Positions 1-8,880 of a stretch of 64,000 bases of DNA are shown piece after piece. Each line of letters begins with the position of its first letter. Position 1 is the first letter of the stretch. The stretch is taken from positions 9,558 to 73,557 of the forward strand of contig JAVBWA010000040.1 in assembly GCA_036677685.1 (NCBI GenBank). Reading direction: 5' to 3'. Made by a program: the position numbers and the translations under genes. The notes beneath the pieces are model-generated. The model was not told the DNA's origin and made no database searches. It worked only from the letters and a program-made list of their open reading frames with translations. The stretch comes from JAQUBU01 sp036677685. Lineage in GTDB: Bacteria; Bacillota; Syntrophomonadia; Syntrophomonadales; Syntrophomonadaceae.

Positions 1-156
1 CGGAAAACACCCGGATTTCTTTTGGAATAATTTTCATTAATTTTACTTTGCCTGATTCAAAAATTTATAAAAGATTAATCTGAGCTTAAACTTCCATCTT
101 TAAAATTATAAGAAAAATATACCATATTTATTATTTTTGCAGAAAGGATTTGTGCA

Positions 157-2523
157 ATGCATAATGCCATTGATTATAATTCTGGGAAGGTGGATGGCTT
201 GGCGCAGAATTACGGTTTAAAAAATTACTGGGATAAGGTCTTACAGAGTTTTTTACACCCGGCTAAAAAAGTAATTATGGACCGGACTACTAATTTGCCA
301 ACTCTGGTGTCATTTTTTCCTGAACTGAGCCGGGCTATGTCATCGATGCCGGTATCCATGGTATATGTAGATTTGGAGGAATTCAGGCAGATTGAAACCC
401 TATATGGCCGGACGTTATGCAACAAAATACTGCATAATTCCGCCCAGGCCCTGCAAAAAATGAATCTAAACTTCTACGGACCGCGAAGCAAACTGGCGGT
501 TTGCAGCATTGGAGGTGACGACTTTGCTGTTTTTATGGATGCTCCCCAGACGGTGAAAGGGTTTGAGAAACAATATCTGCTTTTAAAAAAGCAAATTGAA
601 GACGTACTCAATGAAGCAAACAAGAATACCGGCATCAGCCGGCCCTTGCGCATACATATGGGGTATGTGGATCTGCGCCAGATCCCCGATTATCATATTG
701 ATTCGTTGGTATACAAGGCCATCAAGGAAGCGACTTATATGGCCAAGCAATACGGGCAGGCTCAGGAGCATGCCAATTGGCAGCTTCTAAAGCAGACCCT
801 GGAGAAGAGGGAAATCCGCACTCTATTTCAACCGATTGTCTCCTTAAAAAGCGGCGACTATCTAGGCTTTGAAGCTTTATCCCGGGGTCCTGCCGGTACG
901 ATTTTAGAGTCGCCCACCAAGCTTTTCAAAGCGGCCGAGCGTTTTCGCTGCCTGATGGAGCTGGAGTCTCTTTGCCATGATCAGGCGGTCAAGAATGCCT
1001 TGCCCCATATCGGCGACCACTTTCTATTCCTGAATGTCACTCCCTCCATCTTGAATACCGGCACTTATAACATGCAACTTAGTGAAGAAATGAAAAATAT
1101 CTGCGGTCTTAATTTTTCAAATGTGGTTTTGGAATTGACCGAACGGAACGGCATAGAAGACTATTCACAATTCCGCGAGATATTGCTTTATTATCGCAAA
1201 CTCGGTTTTTTGATTGCCATAGATGATGCCGGGGCCGGTTATTCGAGCCTGCAAGCAATTGCCGAGCTGCAGCCGGAGTTTGTAAAAATTGATATGTCTC
1301 TGGTGCAGGGAGTGAATAGGAACCCTACCAAAAAAGCATTGATGGAAACCTTCGTCGATTTTGCCTATAAAATAGGGGCCAGGATAATAGGGGAGGGAAT
1401 TGAAACCGAAGACGAACTGCTTACCCTGGCGGCGATGGGCTGTGATTACGGACAGGGTTTCTATTTAGCCAAGCCTGGCCATGTAAACTTTGAAATAGAC
1501 AACAAGGTACGGGAAAAAATCCTGGTACACAGCCGGAGCGGCCGCCAGTTTCAAAGCGAGCCTTCGAAAATCGGTGATATCGTTATGTACATCAATCCCA
1601 TAACCCCCGATATATACATAGAGGAAGTAATTGAGATATTCAACAACAAAAAAGGCATAAACGGGATCGCCATATGCCATGAAGGCGTCCCAACCGGCCT
1701 GATCATGAGAGATAGATTATTTGCCAGGCTGGGCAGCCGTTATGGTTATGATCTGTTTATCCGGCGTCCGGTGGCCGACCTCATGGACAAATCGCCCCTG
1801 ATTCTGCCCTGCTTTACCCCTCTGGAAGATGCCGCCCGGCAAATTGCCGAAAGACTCAGCCACGGTATTACCGACTATATTGTAGTAACCAAGGAACAGC
1901 AGTATTTCGGCGTAGCATCGATAGCCAAATTGCTGGACACTATGGCCAAACTGCAGATCGATCAGGCCAAAGACGCCAATCCGCTCACCGGCTTGCCCGG
2001 CAACCGGGTGATTACCCGTCGACTTTCCGATGATTTGAAAATGGGCAAATATTTGAGTGTACTGTATTTCGACCTGGACAACTTCAAGGCTTTCAATGAT
2101 CATTTCGGCTTTGAAAACGGTGACCGGGCCATATCTCTGCTGGCCCATTTGCTCGTGGAAACGGTAAAGGCTTACGGTAATGACGATGATTTGGTAGGGC
2201 ATATAGGAGGAGATGATTTTGTGGTCCTGAGCAGTTATGACAAGGCGGATTTGATTGCGGAAAACCTCATTAAATATTTTGACCGGAGCATAGTCGACTT
2301 ATATGATAACGCTTCTCTGGAACAGGGCTATATAATCGCTACCGACCGCCGGGGCCAGACCAAACAATTCCCAATCATGAGCGTATCTGTGGCAGCGGTC
2401 AGCAACAAGCCGGAACAACCTTTCGATAATCCTCTGCAGTTGAGCGAAGTGGCGGCCGAATACAAGAAAATGGCTAAAACTAAAATAGGCAGCATCTATA
2501 TAAGCGATCGGCAGGCAATTTAA
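157..2523 (+). CDS. GGDEF-EAL-CBS-GGDEF cyclic-di-GMP protein
   Basis: A 788-residue cytoplasmic protein with no membrane segment, predicted to handle cyclic di-GMP. In order it has a divergent first GGDEF domain (about residues 40-200, signature GGDDF near 119-123), an EAL phosphodiesterase domain (about 215-455), a CBS pair (about 475-600) and a C-terminal GGDEF domain (about 605-780, again GGDDF). The EAL part keeps EALSR (239-243), the ELTE, DDAG and EGIET segments and the QGF motif, so hydrolysis is plausible. Both GGDDF motifs are close to the cyclase consensus. The CBS pair suggests adenine-nucleotide sensing (inferred). The ATG follows GAAAGGA. It is monocistronic, and the 156 bases before it show nothing further. 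Confidence 0.9.
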   Translation: MHNAIDYNSGKVDGLAQNYGLKNYWDKVLQSFLHPAKKVIMDRTTNLPTLVSFFPELSRAMSSMPVSMVYVDLEEFRQIETLYGRTLCNKILHNSAQALQKMNLNFYGPRSKLAVCSIGGDDFAVFMDAPQTVKGFEKQYLLLKKQIEDVLNEANKNTGISRPLRIHMGYVDLRQIPDYHIDSLVYKAIKEATYMAKQYGQAQEHANWQLLKQTLEKREIRTLFQPIVSLKSGDYLGFEALSRGPAGTILESPTKLFKAAERFRCLMELESLCHDQAVKNALPHIGDHFLFLNVTPSILNTGTYNMQLSEEMKNICGLNFSNVVLELTERNGIEDYSQFREILLYYRKLGFLIAIDDAGAGYSSLQAIAELQPEFVKIDMSLVQGVNRNPTKKALMETFVDFAYKIGARIIGEGIETEDELLTLAAMGCDYGQGFYLAKPGHVNFEIDNKVREKILVHSRSGRQFQSEPSKIGDIVMYINPITPDIYIEEVIEIFNNKKGINGIAICHEGVPTGLIMRDRLFARLGSRYGYDLFIRRPVADLMDKSPLILPCFTPLEDAARQIAERLSHGITDYIVVTKEQQYFGVASIAKLLDTMAKLQIDQAKDANPLTGLPGNRVITRRLSDDLKMGKYLSVLYFDLDNFKAFNDHFGFENGDRAISLLAHLLVETVKAYGNDDDLVGHIGGDDFVVLSSYDKADLIAENLIKYFDRSIVDLYDNASLEQGYIIATDRRGQTKQFPIMSVSVAAVSNKPEQPFDNPLQLSEVAAEYKKMAKTKIGSIYISDRQAI

Positions 2524-2732
2524 ACCGGTTGAAATTCTTTTACTTGAAACAAATCGGAATATAGAAAAGCTGTGATACATTGCTTGCTTAATATGGTAAA
2601 AGACTGGCTAAAACAATCCGCATAAAGACTTTTGAACGATAACAGCAAGATTGTGCATAACCCGCCCTCCGTACCGGTGTAATAGAAAGATGGGACAGAA
2701 TAATTATGGGGGAGATGGGGGGGATGCCAGGT

Positions 2733-3476
2733 TTATTGGGCTTTTAAGGCGGGTCTGGCTTGTTCCTTGTGCCAGTCAAGATATTGGTGAATTTTGCGTG
2801 CCGAAGTATTGAGGATTTGGGTTTTGCGTATTCCGGCGCTCAAAGCCATTTCAAGCGCTTTGCTGTTTTCCCCGACATTGTAGCAAATGTGGGCGTCGCT
2901 GTTGATGGTTACCAGAATGTTATGCTTCTTGGCCATTCGGGCAAACTGGCTGCATAAAGGCATACTGCCAGGCCGGACTACAAAGGAACTATTGTTCAGT
3001 TCTATTGCCTTATTGAATTGCTTGGCAGCCAGGACGATCTGCTCTACATCCACCGGATATTTCGGATTACCGGGATGGGTGATGATATGAACATAGGGAT
3101 TCCTTATAGCCGCAATCATAGCTTGGGTGTTTTCTTCCATCCTTTTTCCGGTATATCCGGTTTCGGCATGGAACCCGGCCAGAACAATATCAAGGTAGTC
3201 TGACATAACTTTTTCAGGCATATCGACATCACCCTGAAGATTTAGAATATTAGCCTCCACACCGCGCAAAACCTCTACTCCCTGCATAACCCGGGGTAGT
3301 GAAATCAAATTAGTAAAGTAGTACCAGTGAGGAGCCCCGGGCATTTTGAGACCATGATCGGTAATGGCCACCATTTTCAAGCCTTTTTTATTGGCGATAT
3401 CTACTATTTCTCTTATGGTGCTATACCCATGGCCACTTGCCGTTGTATGCACGTGTAAATCAGCTTCCAGTTTCAT
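2733..3476 (-). CDS. PHP-domain phosphoesterase (YcdX-like)
   Basis: A 247-residue metal-dependent hydrolase of the PHP superfamily. The first metal-binding motif is DLHVHT near the N-terminus, followed by ITDHG, the GVEAN segment, a THPGNP segment and a C-terminal NSDAH motif, all expected metal ligands. Such proteins hydrolyse phosphate esters; the substrate here is unknown. I chose the ATG at 3476 because AAAGGAGGTG lies six bases upstream; a start eight codons earlier would bury that site. It stands alone and is convergent with the upstream cyclic-di-GMP gene. Confidence 0.88.
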   Translation of the reverse strand: MKLEADLHVHTTASGHGYSTIREIVDIANKKGLKMVAITDHGLKMPGAPHWYYFTNLISLPRVMQGVEVLRGVEANILNLQGDVDMPEKVMSDYLDIVLAGFHAETGYTGKRMEENTQAMIAAIRNPYVHIITHPGNPKYPVDVEQIVLAAKQFNKAIELNNSSFVVRPGSMPLCSQFARMAKKHNILVTINSDAHICYNVGENSKALEMALSAGIRKTQILNTSARKIHQYLDWHKEQARPALKAQ

Positions 3477-3892
3477 TTTTTTCACCTCCTTTTGATACAA
3501 TTTTAAAACCCTATTCTGAAATTAATTTAACCTCCATGTAAATTTTGCGTTAATATATTTTATTATTTCTCGCATAAGCAGGGTATATGGGTTTTGTGCG
3601 GGGGGAAGCCCATTGGAGCCTGGGAGGCCGCTTCGATTATTTTTATAAAAGCTCCCGGGGTACCGGCTGGACTTTGAAATGTCTTATCGACCGGGGGTCT
3701 TCATTAGGTCGAATAGAGCCGCATAGTCCGGTATATGATGGGGCAGATCGAAGATATATTCATATGTCAAACCTGAAATGGCAATCGAACCGGTCGGTCG
3801 ACTGACATGCACTGTTATCTGAAATCTCAAATTTTAATCTAATAGATTATACTGTTATAAAAATAAGTTCCGGGAAAAAAGGAGTTGATCTA
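3477..3892. other. 416-bp gene-free interval
   Basis: No convincing gene. A 72-codon frame at 3587-3805 has no recognisable motif and no good ribosome-binding site. An AT-rich stretch just before the next gene (TATACT and TATAAA near 3848-3860) could hold its promoter. Nothing else is seen. Confidence 0.5.
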
Positions 3893-4315
3893 TTGGAGTA
3901 TCGTAAAATTATATGGTTAACCCCGATTCTATTGACAATTCACAATATTGAGGAATATCTGACGATGCCTGCCTTTATTACAAGCCATTGGGAGGACTAT
4001 CCTGCCTTTTTAAATAAGTATATAGCATTTATGGCAGATCATTTTTCGCTAGTTTTGATTAATGTAACATTGTTAGTATTCTTGATTACATATATAGGAA
4101 GCATAAGCAAGCCCAATTCACCCGGCATGTTACTTTTATTCATTATGCAGGTGATTCTGCTCCTAAATGGTTTGCAACATATTTTAAGCTCAATATGGAT
4201 CCGGGAATATGTGCCGGGGGCAATAACTTCTATTTCGCTATACCTGCCCATACTTGGCTATTCGATTTTTCGAGCGTTAAAAGAGGAACTTGTTTTTAAG
4301 AGACAATACAAATAA
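3893..4315 (+). CDS. HXXEE-motif integral membrane protein
   Basis: A small membrane protein of 140 residues with about four hydrophobic segments. The HNIEEY sequence in the first segment (about residues 17-22) matches the HXXEE motif that defines a family of uncharacterised membrane proteins; the His and Glu residues could bind a metal (inferred). The start is a TTG behind AAAGGAG. It is convergent with arsC, only about 20 bases separating the stops. No function is assigned. Confidence 0.7.
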   Translation: MEYRKIIWLTPILLTIHNIEEYLTMPAFITSHWEDYPAFLNKYIAFMADHFSLVLINVTLLVFLITYIGSISKPNSPGMLLLFIMQVILLLNGLQHILSSIWIREYVPGAITSISLYLPILGYSIFRALKEELVFKRQYK

Positions 4316-4335
4316 GTACCCTTCTAAAAGCACGC

Positions 4336-4761
4336 TCAATATCCTTGGTCCCCAAATTGCTTTTCCAGCCAGGTTTGAATTTCATCCCTCACATGGCAGA
4401 AGGATGCCAGAATTTCGTCCTCGCTGCCCTCACTTGAGGCGCTGCTGAAACTGTGGTGTAAGACCTGGCGACCAGGGAAATAAGGACAGGTCTCTCTGGC
4501 TGCATCGCATACCGTTACCACATAATCAAACTCCAGATTCTTAAATTCGTCAATATTTTTAGCATAGTGAGATGACATATCGACGCCCAATTGTTCCAAA
4601 GCCTTAACTGTATAGGGGTTCACTTTGGAGGGGACAACGCCCGCGCTATATGAATCATAACGATCACTATAAAGCATTCGCAAAAGAGCCTCGGCCATTT
4701 GTGAACGTCCTGAATTCTGCTTGCAAATGAAAAGAACCTTTTTTCTTGAATGTATGTTCAT
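4336..4761 (-). CDS. arsC: Arsenate reductase, LMW-phosphatase (thioredoxin-coupled) type
   Basis: A 141-residue arsenate reductase or low-molecular-weight protein-tyrosine phosphatase. The N-terminal loop C-K-Q-N-S-G-R-S (CX5R) is the catalytic P-loop, and the VCDAARETCP segment near residues 83-92 supplies the further two cysteines typical of the thioredoxin-linked ArsC type. It would reduce arsenate to arsenite in the cytoplasm. It is divergent from two ArsP-like half-permeases, consistent with an arsenic module, though no arsR is visible. The start follows an AGGAGGC-like site. Confidence 0.85.
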   Translation of the reverse strand: MNIHSRKKVLFICKQNSGRSQMAEALLRMLYSDRYDSYSAGVVPSKVNPYTVKALEQLGVDMSSHYAKNIDEFKNLEFDYVVTVCDAARETCPYFPGRQVLHHSFSSASSEGSEDEILASFCHVRDEIQTWLEKQFGDQGY

Positions 4762-5071
4762 AATTTTTTGCCTCCTGACTCCTTCCCGCGACGAAAAGAA
4801 AAACCGTAAAGAAAAGATGGGATTGCTCCTTAACCACTATATTAATCTATTATTAACCTATTTAAACATGTAAATGTTAAAATATGGGCAGGAAAAGCTT
4901 AAGGCGGGCAGCTAAAATGTAAAACAAAAGTAATTAAATAATCGCCTTATGCTTAATAAAGGATAGTTCGATCAATTTATTATAAATTTATGGCAAGTTT
5001 GGTAGGGGGAAGGGCAGTAATAAATAATCAAACCACCCCCGATTATTTTAGGTTCAGAAGGTGGTAAGCAG
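4762..5071. other. Divergent arsC/permease intergenic region with palindromes
   Basis: A 310-bp AT-rich control region between divergent genes. It holds an imperfect palindrome near 4861-4881 (TTTAAACAT, then ATGTTAAA) and an inverted repeat AATAATC/GATTATT at about 5025-5047, just before the permease start. Either could be an operator. No coding sequence is seen. Confidence 0.4.
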
Positions 5072-5551
5072 GTGTTCATATATTTTTTATATTTCATTAC
5101 CTTAATCTTGCTATTGCTGTCTTTGGCCAAAGATCGAAAGAAAACAGTCGTAGCTTTGAAAAAGGCGAAAACAAGTTTCTTAATGGTACTTCCACAGTTT
5201 TTGGCCATTTTGATGGTGGTTGGAGTCTTGCTAGCCGTTCTCGACCCCCAGACCCTAAGGAGCATTATCGGCAGTCAATCTGGATGGAAAGGCATGATTT
5301 TGGCGTCTTTAATCGGTTCAGTTACCTTGATCCCAGTGCTTACGGTATTGCCAATAGCCGCCGAGCTTCTTAAAAATGGCGCTGGCTTGATGCAAATAGC
5401 GGTTTTTATCTCGACCCTTACTACGGTAGGTTTTGCCACCATACCTTTGGAAGTCAGGTATTTCGGGAAAAAGGCTACCTTGCTGCGCAACATACTGGCC
5501 TATCTTTTTTCCTTTGCCGTTGCTTTTGTCATAGGAGTTGTGTTGATATGA
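5072..5551 (+). CDS. ArsP/UPF0718-family half permease, N-terminal part
   Basis: A 159-residue membrane protein with about four transmembrane helices, matching one half of the ArsP_1/UPF0718 permease family (usually one chain of about 300-350 residues). It starts at a GTG behind AAGGTGG. The next gene encodes the other half and overlaps by four bases (ATGA), so both should be co-translated and probably form a heteromer. Divergence from arsC suggests export of arsenic species, but the family also includes permeases of unknown substrate. No metal-binding motif is obvious. Confidence 0.75.
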   Translation: MFIYFLYFITLILLLLSLAKDRKKTVVALKKAKTSFLMVLPQFLAILMVVGVLLAVLDPQTLRSIIGSQSGWKGMILASLIGSVTLIPVLTVLPIAAELLKNGAGLMQIAVFISTLTTVGFATIPLEVRYFGKKATLLRNILAYLFSFAVAFVIGVVLI

Positions 5552-6081
5552 AAAAATTCTGGTTTAAGTACTGGTATCTGATAATTATAAGCATCTTATT
5601 TTTACTGGTTCAGGTCCTATGGCCCAAGGTGGGCTGGAAGTCGCTGATTTTCACCGGCAGCAGTTTTTGCAGTTTTCTGCTAATAATCATCCCAATTTTC
5701 ATATGCATAGGGCTTCTGGATGTCTGGATAGAAAGAGAAACGCTGGTTAGGATTATGGGGGAGAAGTCAGGTGCGGCAGGGGCTCTGGTGGCATATTTGC
5801 TGGGCCTGCTTACTGCCGTTCCGCTGTATGCGCTTTTGCCGCTAGCCGGAATGCTGCTGAAAAAAGGCAGTAAACTCTCTAATGTTTTAATCTTCCTGTG
5901 TTCATGTACCAGTATACGAATCCCATTACTGCTCTTTTTAGCATCTTCTCTGGGATTGAAATATGCCATGGTTACTTTCATATTAAACACCGTAGTAGTT
6001 GCTATTATTGCATTTACTATTGAAAAGATACTTACGCATGACGAATTAAAATCAATTTATGAGAATGCTCAGGCATCCTGA
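5548..6081 (+). CDS. ArsP/UPF0718-family half permease, C-terminal part
   Basis: A 177-residue membrane protein with about five hydrophobic segments, paralogous in layout to the preceding half permease: both have a G-A/S-L-(I/V) segment followed by a PL-(Y/T) turn and an AGMLLKKG or AAELLKNG stretch. The ATG overlaps the upstream stop. A CSCTS segment near residue 112 is the only notable cysteine cluster. It probably completes the transporter with its partner. About 145 bases without a clear terminator follow. Confidence 0.75.
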   Translation: MKKFWFKYWYLIIISILFLLVQVLWPKVGWKSLIFTGSSFCSFLLIIIPIFICIGLLDVWIERETLVRIMGEKSGAAGALVAYLLGLLTAVPLYALLPLAGMLLKKGSKLSNVLIFLCSCTSIRIPLLLFLASSLGLKYAMVTFILNTVVVAIIAFTIEKILTHDELKSIYENAQAS

Positions 6082-6227
6082 TAAAGGGCTTTGACAACGG
6101 GGCCCTCCAAGGTGGCTGTTAAGTAAGCATCTTAATAAAGTTAAAATTACGAGGGCAAGGTAAGGGACGGTGAGGGTAAGCTTAAAAATCTTGCATAAAA
6201 GACTAGGTTTGGAGGGGCGCAGGCAAT

Positions 6228-7133
6228 TTAGGCGAAACTCATTTGTTCCGGGTTTCGCCGCTTCTTTTCAGCCTTTTCCATATACATTATTTTGTCCGCC
6301 TCGGCCAATGAATTTTGTATATCAACACAGTTTTGAGCATTAATGCAATAATTACCAATGCTGATGGAAAGCTTGTATTTACGTAAATTGGTTTTGTTAT
6401 GCAGTTCGATTTTTTTTCTAATCCTGGTTTCGATATTTTTGATGCAGCTCATCCCTTGAATCAATGATATACCAAACTCATCCCCGCCAATGCGGCCAAT
6501 TACGTCGGTAACCCGGCAGGCATCCTTTAATATCAGGGATGTATCAATAAGTGCCTGGTCACCTTGATGATGCCCAAAATAATCATTGATTTCTTTCATC
6601 CCATCAATATCTATGAAAAAAATTCCTATGTTCTTTTCCAAGCGCCGGGCCAGTTCCAATTGTTGCTGAGTCATACTGAGAAATCCACGCCGGTTATAAA
6701 GCTTGGTCAAATCATCGGTTATGGATAACCGGGCGAGTTTTACCCTTAATAGATTTCGTTCAATTGAGCAATTGATGACTTGCCTCAGCGGATATGAGTT
6801 AATATAATCCTTGATTATATAATCTTGAGCACCTTTTCTTACGGCGTCCAATGCCATTTCTTCATCAGCTAAACTGCTTAAAACAATGGTGGGCAGTTCA
6901 GAATATTTGCCTAAAATACTTTCGATGTTTCTATTCCCATTTAAATCAGGGAACATCAAATCCAGAAAAATAAGGTCAATATGGTTAGATTCCAAAATTT
7001 CAATAGCTTTAGCAAATGTTCCGGTAAAGACCAACTCACAGTTAATGCCTCTGGCAACAGCACAGGCTTGTTTTAAAAGCGATTGGTCATGCTCGTTGTG
7101 TTCAATTACCAGTATTTTAAGCGTTTTGCTCAC
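6228..7133 (-). CDS. Response regulator with GGDEF output domain
   Basis: A receiver-diguanylate cyclase of about 301 residues. The N-terminal receiver domain has the phospho-acceptor Asp in IFLDLMFPD (about residue 58) and the conserved Ser and Lys positions later (VLSS, IIKDY). The C-terminal GGDEF domain carries DDLTKLYNRRGF and RIGGDEFG, with an intact active site. Phosphorylation would control cyclic di-GMP synthesis. No histidine kinase is nearby, so the gene is an orphan. I chose the GTG at 7133 with GGTGGTAAG upstream; an in-frame GTG at 7166 has no such site. Confidence 0.88.
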   Translation of the reverse strand: MSKTLKILVIEHNEHDQSLLKQACAVARGINCELVFTGTFAKAIEILESNHIDLIFLDLMFPDLNGNRNIESILGKYSELPTIVLSSLADEEMALDAVRKGAQDYIIKDYINSYPLRQVINCSIERNLLRVKLARLSITDDLTKLYNRRGFLSMTQQQLELARRLEKNIGIFFIDIDGMKEINDYFGHHQGDQALIDTSLILKDACRVTDVIGRIGGDEFGISLIQGMSCIKNIETRIRKKIELHNKTNLRKYKLSISIGNYCINAQNCVDIQNSLAEADKIMYMEKAEKKRRNPEQMSFA

Positions 7134-7880
7134 TATCTTACCACCATGCCAAAGTATTAAATCCACAAGGGGAGTTTTAATTGAATTCTTCCTGATGGGT
7201 TTTGGGCTATTAGCGCGAAATAATGCCGTGACATCCGCATTGCCTGCTAAAATAACGTATGCTAGACTTTATTTATGTTTATATAAATAAAATTTATTAT
7301 GATATTGAAAAGAGTCCAGAAAAGACAGAAGATACGTTGCAAGAAGGAAGTTGATTAGAATATAGCATTTCAAACAATTCTGGAAGGTATGACCAAAAAT
7401 CATACATGCAATAAATAACACAGCAACTCATTTAGGCGGTTAACAATCTAAATCAAGTAAGCGAATTTCTTGTTTATTATTAAATATACCGCAAGTGACT
7501 ATTTCAGCAGAAAAAGCAGTAATTAACTATAAAACTCGATTCATAATAAGCTGAAAGGGTAAACATAAACTAACAAGATTCCGAAGAAAAATATATAACT
7601 TATAACCGGGTATGCCCAATGGCACAGTTCAAACATTCATATGATAAATCACAGATGCGAATTGAGTAAACTTGTTATGCCAGATAGGCGTTAAATACGT
7701 ACCCAAACTTCGCTATGAAATATACATATCGAAAGGAGGAGAGATTTCCCGGGGAACCAACCTGGACATCGCTGTTAATTTTACTGGGTTGAGACTTTAA
7801 TGACTAAAATTAACAACATATTTAGCATAATACGCCATAGTAGTAATGTCAATATAAATGTAATCCTGGGAGTGTATTTT
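7134..7880. other. Long AT-rich region between divergent regulators
   Basis: About 750 bases with no supported gene. There is a strong Shine-Dalgarno-like run (AAAGGAGGAG, near 7731-7740), but no adequate frame begins behind it. A segment near 7695-7725 (ACGTACCCAAACTTCG) weakly resembles the repeated sequence at 63615 and 63892, so a decayed mobile-element end is possible. Confidence 0.35.
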
Positions 7881-8423
7881 TTGTCTGATTTAATCGGAAG
7901 TAGAGTCCGCAGTATCAGAAAAGCTCTTAATTTGACACAAGAAGCATTAGCTGCGCAGTTAGGCGTATCTCAACAACACATATCACACATTGAGAATGGT
8001 ACTAAACGGGCATCTGAACTTCTGGTTAAGCTGTTATGCTTGCTTTTTAACACTACTGAGACGTGGTTGACCACCGGTAAAGGCAATATGTTCCTTAGTG
8101 ATGAAGAGCTTGTTAAAAATCAAATAAGCCGCCTGGGTGAACATAACTTCGCTGAAGCTTTAAATAAACTGTTAAACGATGACTCCCTGGAAATCATAAG
8201 AACCCTGCTAATTGCTAATTCGGGAGAAAAACCTTTGGAACCTTCATTGGGGTATATGATCGATTTTTTGATAGAATTGTGGTCCTTGAATGATGAAAAG
8301 CTTAAAACATGGGCCTTTGTTCAATTTGAAAGGGCCTTTCCTGAAGATGTAAAAGCTATGGTTCAAAAAAAATCCGTAAGAAGCCGAATACCGGATTATA
8401 CCTTGCCAGGTTCACAAATCTGA
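7881..8423 (+). CDS. XRE-family transcriptional regulator
   Basis: A DNA-binding regulator of about 180 residues. The N-terminal Cro/CI helix-turn-helix (about residues 3-62) reads IGSRVRSIRKALNLTQEALA, then VSQQHISHIENG. The remainder is a helical region of unknown role. I prefer the TTG at 7881, which has GGGAGTG eight bases upstream and puts the domain at the N-terminus as usual. An ATG at 7800 would add 27 unconserved-looking residues without a good ribosome-binding site. No target can be deduced. Confidence 0.8.
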   Translation: MSDLIGSRVRSIRKALNLTQEALAAQLGVSQQHISHIENGTKRASELLVKLLCLLFNTTETWLTTGKGNMFLSDEELVKNQISRLGEHNFAEALNKLLNDDSLEIIRTLLIANSGEKPLEPSLGYMIDFLIELWSLNDEKLKTWAFVQFERAFPEDVKAMVQKKSVRSRIPDYTLPGSQI

Positions 8424-8598
8424 CATTTGTCATTTACAGCATGGTCAAAGTGCTAAATCATATTAATTAGGCAATGATTTTGGGTTATATTAGATATATT
8501 TGGCAGCAAAGACCGGGCTTTATTTATTAGCAGGAAAAAGGATTTTAATATAGAAATATGAAATATTGCAGGAAGATGAAAACGAGGGGGCTTTATTT

Positions 8599-8877
8599 AT
8601 GGAAGAAAAGAAATCCAATTATAACAAGGTTATAGTTTCAATATTTGGCGAAGACTATATTGTAAAGGGTAATGAAAGCCCGGAATATATGGAAATGCTG
8701 GCATCTTATGTTGACCGGAGGATGAAAATGATCCAGCAGCGGAATTATAATCTTTCCAATACCAAAATTGCAGTGCTGACAGCCCTTAACCTTGCCGATG
8801 AATTAAACAAGCTCCAGGAGGATTATGATGAGATGGTCAAGACTCTGGAAGAAGAGAAGAAAAACAGGATGGGATAA
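8599..8877 (+). CDS. zapA: Cell division protein ZapA
   Basis: A 92-residue ZapA homologue that would promote FtsZ bundling at the division ring. It has the typical N-terminal beta region (KVIVSIFGEDYIVKG), then YVDRRM and a C-terminal coiled coil rich in Leu and Glu. The ATG at 8599 sits behind GAGGGGG; an in-frame start 11 codons earlier lacks a site. Three bases separate it from polX, a zapA-polX order also known in other Firmicutes. Confidence 0.88.
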   Translation: MEEKKSNYNKVIVSIFGEDYIVKGNESPEYMEMLASYVDRRMKMIQQRNYNLSNTKIAVLTALNLADELNKLQEDYDEMVKTLEEEKKNRMG

Positions 8878-8880
8878 ATT

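Noticed and set aside
3587..3805. 72-codon frame before the HXXEE gene
   Set aside because: Composition not protein-like, no motif and no convincing start.
7732..7740. Strong Shine-Dalgarno-like run AAAGGAGGA
   Set aside because: No coding frame of useful length begins within range; left as unexplained sequence.
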